This document shows positions 58,399 through 64,000 of a stretch of DNA of 64,000 bases, piece by piece; within the stretch, counting starts at the first letter, position 1; every line of letters begins with the position of its first letter. Position numbers and translations under genes: made by a program. A model generated the notes under the pieces. That model saw only the letters and a list, made by a program, of their open reading frames with translations, was not told where the DNA came from and did no database searches. Source of the DNA: JAPEKQ01 sp964516845 (GTDB taxonomy: Bacteria; Joyebacterota; Joyebacteria; Joyebacterales; Joyebacteraceae); contig CAZEXP010000007.1 in the NCBI GenBank assembly GCA_964516845.1, positions 18,770 to 82,769 on the forward strand, given 5' to 3'.

Positions 58399-59604
58399 AT
58401 GCCGAAGCACTTCGAGGCCGTCAAGGTCAGCGAACACGTCTACTGGGTTGGCGCCGTCGACTGGGTGAGCCGCGACTTCCACGGCTACGCGACGCCGCGG
58501 GGGACGACGTACAATGCGTTCCTCGTGATGGCAGACAAGATCACGCTGATCGACTCCGTCAAGGCGCCGTTCCGCGAGGAGTTCCTTACGCGGGTCTCGT
58601 CGGTCATCGATCCAGCCGACATCGATCTCATCGTCTCGAACCACTCTGAGATGGACCACACCGGTTGCCTCCTGGACGTTGCCGATCTCGTCAAGCCGTC
58701 GCGCATCGTCGCCTCCCCGATGGGACAGAAGATCATCGCGGCGCAGTTCCCAGGACGCCCCGAGGTTGACGTCGTCAAGGACGGAGAGTCGCTCGATCTC
58801 GGGAACATGGACCTCCGGTTCTTCGAGACCCGGATGCTCCATTGGCCGGACAGCATGTTCAGCTATCTGGCGGAGGACCGTCTGCTGTTCTCGCAGGACG
58901 CGTTCGGCATGCACTACGCGACGTGCGAGCGGTTTGATGACGAACTTGATCCGTTCGTGCTGGACCACGAGGCCGGGAAGTACTTCGCGAACATCCTGAT
59001 GCCGTTCTCGCCGCTGATCACGAAGCTGGCACATCGGCTCGGTGAGCTGGACCTTTCACTCGATCTCGTCGCGCCCGACCACGGACCGCTCTGGCGGAAG
59101 GACATCGCCGGCATCGTGGCGAAGTACGTGCACTGGGCCGGTCAGGAACCGACCATGAAGGCCGTCATCCCCTTCGACACGATGTGGGGGAGTACCGAGA
59201 AGCTGGCGAGGTCGATCGCCGAGGGTCTGCACGAGGGGGGAGCCTGCTCGAGACTGCTGCCGCTCAGCGGGACCGACCGGTCGACGGTGGCGACTGAGAT
59301 CCTCGAGGCAGGCGCGCTCATTCTCGGGAGCCCGACGATCAACAACCAGATGTTCCCGCGGATGGGCGACATCCTGTGCTATCTCAAGGGTCTCAAGCCG
59401 AGGAATCTTGTCGGCGGCGTCTTCGGTTCGTACGGTTGGAGCGGCGAAGCGATCGGCCTGCTCACGGCGGCGCTTGACGAGATGGGTGTCGAGATCGTGG
59501 CCGAGCCGATGAAGCACAAGTTCGTTCCGGACGGTGACGTCCTCGTGCAGGCCCGTGAGTGGGGTAGGGGTATCGCCCAGGAAATGGGGCGTCGAATTGG
59601 CTGA
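58399..59604 (+). CDS. fprA: A-type flavoprotein (rubredoxin:oxygen oxidoreductase/NO reductase)
   Basis: The 401-residue protein has an N-terminal metallo-beta-lactamase diiron domain with His82, Glu84, Asp86, His87 (H-S-E-M-D-H) and 'APDHGPLWR', and a C-terminal flavodoxin domain (from about 256: 'MWGSTEKLARSIAEGL', 'LGSPTINNQMFPRMGDIL'). It reduces O2 to water and/or NO to N2O in anaerobes. The start is three bases after the ferritin stop, with GGAGG inside the ferritin end. Confidence 0.96.
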   Translation: MPKHFEAVKVSEHVYWVGAVDWVSRDFHGYATPRGTTYNAFLVMADKITLIDSVKAPFREEFLTRVSSVIDPADIDLIVSNHSEMDHTGCLLDVADLVKPSRIVASPMGQKIIAAQFPGRPEVDVVKDGESLDLGNMDLRFFETRMLHWPDSMFSYLAEDRLLFSQDAFGMHYATCERFDDELDPFVLDHEAGKYFANILMPFSPLITKLAHRLGELDLSLDLVAPDHGPLWRKDIAGIVAKYVHWAGQEPTMKAVIPFDTMWGSTEKLARSIAEGLHEGGACSRLLPLSGTDRSTVATEILEAGALILGSPTINNQMFPRMGDILCYLKGLKPRNLVGGVFGSYGWSGEAIGLLTAALDEMGVEIVAEPMKHKFVPDGDVLVQAREWGRGIAQEMGRRIG

Positions 59605-60211
59605 CAAGGATCCCCGCTGCGCGAGATGTGAGACACACGTCTGCTCCGACGGCGCCGACTGCTTTGACAGCGCCGACGGCCAGCTTGAACTCTATCTTGG
59701 CGGTGCCGCTCCTCTCTCTGACGACCTCAAGCGGATGCACCGCGCGGCGACGGCGATCGAAGGTCGTCACTACTGCCGCGAGACCCGTCTCGGCGAGATC
59801 ATCCTCTTCGCGAAGGAGATGGGGTATACGAAACTCGGGATCGCGTTCTGTATCGGGCTCTCCGAGGAGGCGGCTGTCGTTGAGCGTGTGCTCTCCCGCG
59901 ACTTCGACGTCGTGTCGATCTGCTGCAAGACGGGCGGCATCGACAAGCGCACCATGGGCTACGAACAGATCGACGATGATCGCTTCGAAGCCATCTGCAA
60001 CTCCGCCGGCCAGGCTGATCTCCTCAACAGGGCCGGGACCGAACTCAACATCATCTGCGGTCTCTGCGTCGGCCACGACGCAGTCTTCACCGCGCGCTCG
60101 AGCGCCCCGGTGACGACGCTCATCGCGAAGGACCGCGTCCTCGCACACAACCCCGCCGCTGCCCTGTGGTGCCGCTACATCAGGCGCACGCTCGAACCCG
60201 ACGAGGATTGA
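59597..60211 (+). CDS. DUF1847 putative metal-binding protein
   Basis: The 204-residue protein has N-terminal C-A-R-C-E-T-H-V-C and further conserved cysteines ('ICCKTGG', 'ICGLCVGHD', 'LWCRYIRR'), the DUF1847 pattern, suggesting an iron-sulfur or zinc site. The likely start is TTG 59597, overlapping fprA by 8 bp, because DUF1847 proteins begin a few residues before the first C-x-x-C; GTG about 45 nt upstream is an alternative. The coupling to fprA suggests a role in electron transfer or metal handling in oxygen/NO defence. Confidence 0.82.
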   Translation: MADKDPRCARCETHVCSDGADCFDSADGQLELYLGGAAPLSDDLKRMHRAATAIEGRHYCRETRLGEIILFAKEMGYTKLGIAFCIGLSEEAAVVERVLSRDFDVVSICCKTGGIDKRTMGYEQIDDDRFEAICNSAGQADLLNRAGTELNIICGLCVGHDAVFTARSSAPVTTLIAKDRVLAHNPAAALWCRYIRRTLEPDED

Positions 60212-60287
60212 CGGCCGAACGAGAGGGCTGCGCTCTCCGAGGACTGTCGCGAACCGGGTCCAGGCACTCGGCTTGCGGGCGTGACAC

Positions 60288-60346
60288 GCTGCACAAGCTA
60301 TAAACTACGGGCAGAACCCGACAATCACTGGAAAAGCTGCACAAGC
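60288..60346 (+). repeat. Direct repeat GCTGCACAAGC in the C25 peptidase upstream region
   Basis: GCTGCACAAGC occurs at 60288-60298 and again at 60336-60346. The first is followed by TATAAAC, the second, after five bases, by TATAAT, so each copy sits just ahead of a -10-like hexamer. Confidence 0.6.
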
Positions 60347-60351
60347 GGTGC

Positions 60352-60357
60352 TATAAT
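60352..60357 (+). promoter_or_regulatory. -10 element of the C25 peptidase gene
   Basis: TATAAT at 60352-60357, with TGGAAA (60329-60334) 17 bp upstream as a weak -35. Leader about 75 nt. Confidence 0.55.
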
Positions 60358-60438
60358 CCCGCGGATTTTCGGGGGGTCGGAGCCGCGGGGGAGCGGCGCC
60401 GGCCCGTGTGTCAGTGCGTCTTGCCGGAGGAGGTCGCG

Positions 60439-63400
60439 ATGAGAGTCGCTCCGTGGGTTGTGGCCGCGCTCGTGCTGATGGTGGCCGTTTGTCCCGCTCG
60501 GACGATCGTGTTCGAGGAGTACGCGGGACAGGGTGGGCTGGCCGTCGAGGAGCTGTCGAGTTCCCATCTGAGTCTTTCGTACACGCTGGAGCAGATCAGC
60601 ATCGACGACATCGATGTCGATGGTGGCCTGATGCAGCAGGTCTCGATCTCGGCGCCGGCGCTCCCCAACAACGAGGGCGCGCCGAACCTTCCCGGCATCG
60701 GTCGCATGATCGCCGTTCCGGAGGGCGCGACACCGCGGCTCGAGGTCGTGTCCTTCGCGACCGAGATCATCCGCGACATCGACATCGCTCCTGCCCCCGA
60801 CATCCCGCTCGAGACCGACGACTCTCCGATGCTGCTCGTCAAGGACCCCGCGGTCTACGACGTTGACGCGCTCTATCCCACGGAGTTCGCGCGCATATCC
60901 GAGATCCACCAGATGCGAGGCGTCGACGTGGCGACCATCGGAATCACGCCGTTCCAGTACAACCCCGTCACGCGCGAGCTCACCGTCTACAAGGACGTCG
61001 AGATCCGCGTGACCTTCGAGGGCGGCTCAGGCCAGTTCGGTGAGAACGAGTACCGCAGTCGCTACTGGGATCCGATCCTCGAGGCGAACCTCGTCAACTT
61101 CGAGTCGCTTCCCGAGGTCGAGTACAACGTCTCGAACTCCCGTGACACGGAGTACGAGTACGTCATCATCTGTCCGGACGATCCGACCTACACGGTCTGG
61201 GCCGAGGAGATCAAACAGTTCCGGATGGAGCAGGGCATCGACACCGGAATCGTGACGCTCACCGAGACCGGCGCGACGACGACCGACATCGAAAACTGGA
61301 TCAACGCCGCCTACGACGGCTGGACGACGAAGCCCGTTGCCATCCTGCTGCTCGGTGACTACGTCACGAGCGGCGGCACCACCGGCATCACCTCGCCGAT
61401 CTACAACAGCTACTGCGTATCCGACAACATCTACGGCGACCGCGATGGCGACATGCTGCCCGAGATCGTCATGGCGCGGATGACGGCGAACGCGAGCAAC
61501 ATCGAGCGGCTCGTCACCAAGGCGATCAGCTACGAGCAGAACCCGCCGACCAACCCCGGTTTCTACCAGAATCCGATCGTGGCCTGCGGATGGCAGGACG
61601 AGCGGTGGTTCACCATCTGCACCGAGGTCGTCTACGGGTACCTCGCGAACGTGCTGGGCAAGACCCCGGTCCGCGAGTACGCCATCTACTCAGGGGCGCC
61701 CGACGAGGAATGGTCGTCGAACACCAACACCTACATGCTGGTCGACTACTTCGGCCCGGAGGGTCTGGGCTACATCCCGGCGACTCCGCAACACCTGACC
61801 GATTGGGGCGGCAACGCCACCCGGATCAACAACGACATCAACTCCGGCGCGTTCATGCTCCAGCACCGCGACCACGGCTCGGAGACGGGCTGGGGTGAGC
61901 CCGACTACCAGTCGAGCGACCTCCCGGGTCTCACGAACACCGACCTGACATTCGTCTTCTCGATCAACTGCCTGACCGGCAAGTACAACTGGTCGAGCGA
62001 GTGTTTCGCCGAGAAGTTCCACAGGATGGAAGGCGGCGCGCTGGGTCTTATCGCAGCCTCCGAGGTCTCGTACTCGTTCGTCAACGACGCCTACGTCTTC
62101 GGTATCTACGACGAGATGTTCCCGGACTTCGACCCCGGCTATCCGGTGGCGAGCCGATTCAATGAACCGAACGGCGTGCAGAGACCGGCGTTCGGCAGCG
62201 CCTCGGGCAAGCACTACCTCTGGGCCTCGAGCTGGCCGTACAATCCGAGCGACAAGGCGGTCACCTACAATCTCTTCCACGCCCACTGTGACGCGTTCAC
62301 GCAGATGTACACCGAGGTTCCGTCTGACCTCACCGTGGCGCACCAGGGGGTGCTTCCGATCGGCGCGGCGACCTTCACCGTTACGGCGGACGAGGGTTCG
62401 ATCGTCGCTCTGACGTTCAACGGCGAGATCATCGGCGTGGCCGACGGCACGGGCGCACCGATGGACATGACAGTCATCCCGACGACCATGCCGGGAACGA
62501 TGAAGCTCACGGTCACGAAGCCGAACTACTACCGCTACTCCGAGGACGTTCCGGTCATCTATCCGGTGACGTACACGATCGTCCCGGACACGATTCCCGT
62601 CAACACGATGATTGACGTCACCTTCACGGTGTGGGATGACGAGAGCAACCTCGAACCGGACGTCGTCATCACGATCGACGGTTGGGGCATTGACCCCGTC
62701 GTCGGGACGACCGACATCAATGGTGAGGTGGTTCTCACGGTCACCGCTCCGTACGGCGAAGATCTGACCGTGCTTGGCAGCCGGATCAGCGAGACCTACA
62801 ACTGCCTGTCAGACGTGCTCCCCGTCACCGGCGCCGCCGACTTCGCGTCGGCCGACATCGAGGCGAGCGTGCCGTCGATCGGTCTGTACGGGTTCCTGGC
62901 TCCATACTACGAGGGCACGATCACAGGAACGTCGTCCGAGGCGGACTTCGACCTGCTTGCCTCCGGCTGCGGCATCGACGCCTCGGCGAACTCCGGCGTG
63001 GCGATGACGGTCGATATCCTCGATACGTGCACCGAGACCGGAACCGTGAACGCCGCGATCGCGAAGAGCGGTTTCAACATCTACATCGAGGACATCCTGG
63101 TCGAGGTCGTCTACGGTACGATCTCGGGTTCGGTCGCTGAGAACGGCGGCGGGGTGCTCGAGGGCGCCAAGGTCAAGGGATACGCTGCGGGCGCAGACAC
63201 GGCGTCCGCCTCTCCGATCTTCGAGGCTCTCACGCTGGCCGACGGCACCTACGCGATCGAGGATGAGCTCGAGATCGGCTACTACGATGTCTACGTGATG
63301 AAGTTCGGCTACCTCACACACACCGAGGAGCTCTTCATCCAGTACGACGTCAACGACGTCGACTTCCTGCTCGATACGGCTCCGTCGGGACTCGTGCGCG

Positions 63401-64000
63401 GTGCAGTCTTCGAAGCCGTGACGATGGATGCCCTGACGGCTTCAGTGAAGGTCTATCGCGCCGACAACGGCGAACTCTACACGGAGGTCTTCTCGGACTC
63501 GCTGCTCGGCGGGCGGTTCGAGGTGACGCTCCCGTACTTCAACTACACGTTCAAGGTGCGCGCGTACCATCACATTCCTGAGACTCGTGGCGTGACCATC
63601 GCCGTGCCCAGCCAGAACGAGCAGTTCTACCTCGAGCAGACGCTCGCGAACCTGCTCGTGATCCAGGACGGCGGAACAAAGGACGAGACGGTCAAGATCG
63701 ACAAGACCGGCGCCGTGCTTGATGTCTACGACGGCGTCCAGGAAGCGGCGGCTCAGGACTTCGAGACCGACCTCGTCGAACTGGGTTACGACGTCATCGT
63801 GGAGACGGCGGTTTCGAGCGATCCGATGAACTGGGAGAACTACGACTTCATCATCTGGTCGTGCGGTAACAACCAGGAGCCGGTCCTTGACGCGGCCTAC
63901 CGGGCGAACCTGGAGGGCTACGTCGCCGAAGGCGGCAAGCTTCTTATCGAGGGCGGCGAGCTGGCGTACGACGCGATCAGCTACCCCGGCTACCCGACGT
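60439..64000 (+). CDS. C25-family (gingipain-like) secreted cysteine peptidase, 3' truncated by window
   Basis: The frame is open from ATG 60439 (GGAGGAGGTCGCG upstream) to the window end, at least 1187 residues. There is a signal peptide (residues 1-20) and a C25 pro-region ('APALPNNEGAPNLPGIGRMIAVPEGA', in pieces), then the catalytic domain with His479-Gly480 (R-D-H-G) and Cys511 (S-I-N-C), as in gingipains. Beyond residue 610 come Ig-like and carboxypeptidase-regulatory-like repeats ('GLYGFLAPYYEGTITG', 'GSVAENGGGVLEGAKVKGYAAG') and the start of a region with 'VIQDGGTKDETV' and 'LEGYVAEGGKLLIEGGELAYD'. A C-terminal sorting domain is expected outside the window. It probably degrades extracellular protein. 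Confidence 0.92.
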   Translation, partial: MRVAPWVVAALVLMVAVCPARTIVFEEYAGQGGLAVEELSSSHLSLSYTLEQISIDDIDVDGGLMQQVSISAPALPNNEGAPNLPGIGRMIAVPEGATPRLEVVSFATEIIRDIDIAPAPDIPLETDDSPMLLVKDPAVYDVDALYPTEFARISEIHQMRGVDVATIGITPFQYNPVTRELTVYKDVEIRVTFEGGSGQFGENEYRSRYWDPILEANLVNFESLPEVEYNVSNSRDTEYEYVIICPDDPTYTVWAEEIKQFRMEQGIDTGIVTLTETGATTTDIENWINAAYDGWTTKPVAILLLGDYVTSGGTTGITSPIYNSYCVSDNIYGDRDGDMLPEIVMARMTANASNIERLVTKAISYEQNPPTNPGFYQNPIVACGWQDERWFTICTEVVYGYLANVLGKTPVREYAIYSGAPDEEWSSNTNTYMLVDYFGPEGLGYIPATPQHLTDWGGNATRINNDINSGAFMLQHRDHGSETGWGEPDYQSSDLPGLTNTDLTFVFSINCLTGKYNWSSECFAEKFHRMEGGALGLIAASEVSYSFVNDAYVFGIYDEMFPDFDPGYPVASRFNEPNGVQRPAFGSASGKHYLWASSWPYNPSDKAVTYNLFHAHCDAFTQMYTEVPSDLTVAHQGVLPIGAATFTVTADEGSIVALTFNGEIIGVADGTGAPMDMTVIPTTMPGTMKLTVTKPNYYRYSEDVPVIYPVTYTIVPDTIPVNTMIDVTFTVWDDESNLEPDVVITIDGWGIDPVVGTTDINGEVVLTVTAPYGEDLTVLGSRISETYNCLSDVLPVTGAADFASADIEASVPSIGLYGFLAPYYEGTITGTSSEADFDLLASGCGIDASANSGVAMTVDILDTCTETGTVNAAIAKSGFNIYIEDILVEVVYGTISGSVAENGGGVLEGAKVKGYAAGADTASASPIFEALTLADGTYAIEDELEIGYYDVYVMKFGYLTHTEELFIQYDVNDVDFLLDTAPSGLVRGAVFEAVTMDALTASVKVYRADNGELYTEVFSDSLLGGRFEVTLPYFNYTFKVRAYHHIPETRGVTIAVPSQNEQFYLEQTLANLLVIQDGGTKDETVKIDKTGAVLDVYDGVQEAAAQDFETDLVELGYDVIVETAVSSDPMNWENYDFIIWSCGNNQEPVLDAAYRANLEGYVAEGGKLLIEGGELAYDAISYPGYPT

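Noticed and set aside
1..64000. CRISPR arrays, tRNA/rRNA genes, insertion sequences, prophage or known anti-phage systems
   Set aside because: No regularly spaced repeats, cloverleaf sequences, transposase or integrase motifs, or defence-gene signatures were seen on either strand.

Overview
The window looks like a piece of a metagenome-assembled genome from a GC-rich (roughly mid-60s %) Gram-negative bacterium, probably of the FCB superphylum or a neighbouring candidate phylum (Eisenbacteria/Krumholzibacteriota-like). This is inferred from secreted proteins with FlgD-type Ig-like C-termini, a PEP-CTERM protein, a Ser/Thr kinase fused to a TolB-N-like region and TPRs, DUF5916 and DUF6588 outer-membrane proteins, DUF3857/transglutaminase proteins, a C25 peptidase and an anaerobe-style oxygen-defence cluster. 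Two runs of exactly 100 N (36493-36592, 39432-39531) are scaffold gaps that interrupt genes. No rRNA, tRNA, CRISPR array, insertion sequence or prophage was seen.

Layout. 1-8.5 kb: the 3' end of a GH105/88-like hydrolase, a PaaK/CapK-like adenylate-forming enzyme, an OmpA-family coiled-coil protein, an Aas-type acyl-ACP/CoA synthetase overlapping a secreted two-domain rhodanese, a secreted FlgD-Ig protein, and a cold-shock gene with a long structured leader. 8.6-12.3 kb: a cupredoxin-like protein, a large Ser/Thr kinase-TPR protein and a DUF4332 protein. 12.5-16.5 kb: a YtrA-type GntR regulator with its own promoter and operator, an ABC ATPase and permease, then a linear amide hydrolase and a nucleotidyltransferase. 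16.7-18.4 kb: a membrane protein, then a Cys-rich ArsR regulator and a Cys/His-rich small protein that share a near-identical operator. 18.5-24.1 kb: a PEP-CTERM protein, a ferredoxin-like aldo/keto reductase, and a nitronate-monooxygenase-like enzyme divergent from a TetR regulator across two 19-bp operators, followed by a MATE exporter.

24.2-41.4 kb is rich in envelope and secreted proteins: a DUF5916 outer-membrane protein, three secreted proteins (two ending in FlgD-Ig domains), two tandem DUF3857/transglutaminase-type proteins, a MacA/MacB-type efflux system split by a gap, a DUF6588 protein and a Cys-rich membrane-anchored protein. 41.5-48.9 kb: Rrf2-hcp (nitrosative stress), a toast-rack-like lipoprotein, a macro-domain protein, and a yigZ/transglutaminase-thioredoxin-fold pair. 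49-51.5 kb: tandem paralogous secreted proteins ending in W-G-S-I-K-S-L-Y-R. 51.6-54.1 kb: znuABC.

54.3-60.2 kb is a compact same-strand series: a PerR-like Fur regulator, rubrerythrin, Tpx, desulfoferrodoxin, a ferritin-like protein, a DUF2400 protein, ferritin, an FprA flavo-diiron protein and a DUF1847 protein. Together they would remove O2, superoxide and peroxide and sequester iron, as in anaerobes or microaerophiles. The window ends inside a large C25 (gingipain-like) secreted peptidase. Several -35/-10 pairs with 16-18 bp spacing and inverted-repeat operators can be read directly, so the regulatory wiring of the ArsR, TetR, GntR, Rrf2 and Fur loci is unusually visible. Two decayed gene fragments (19.3 kb and 26.5 kb) point to turnover of secreted-protein genes.
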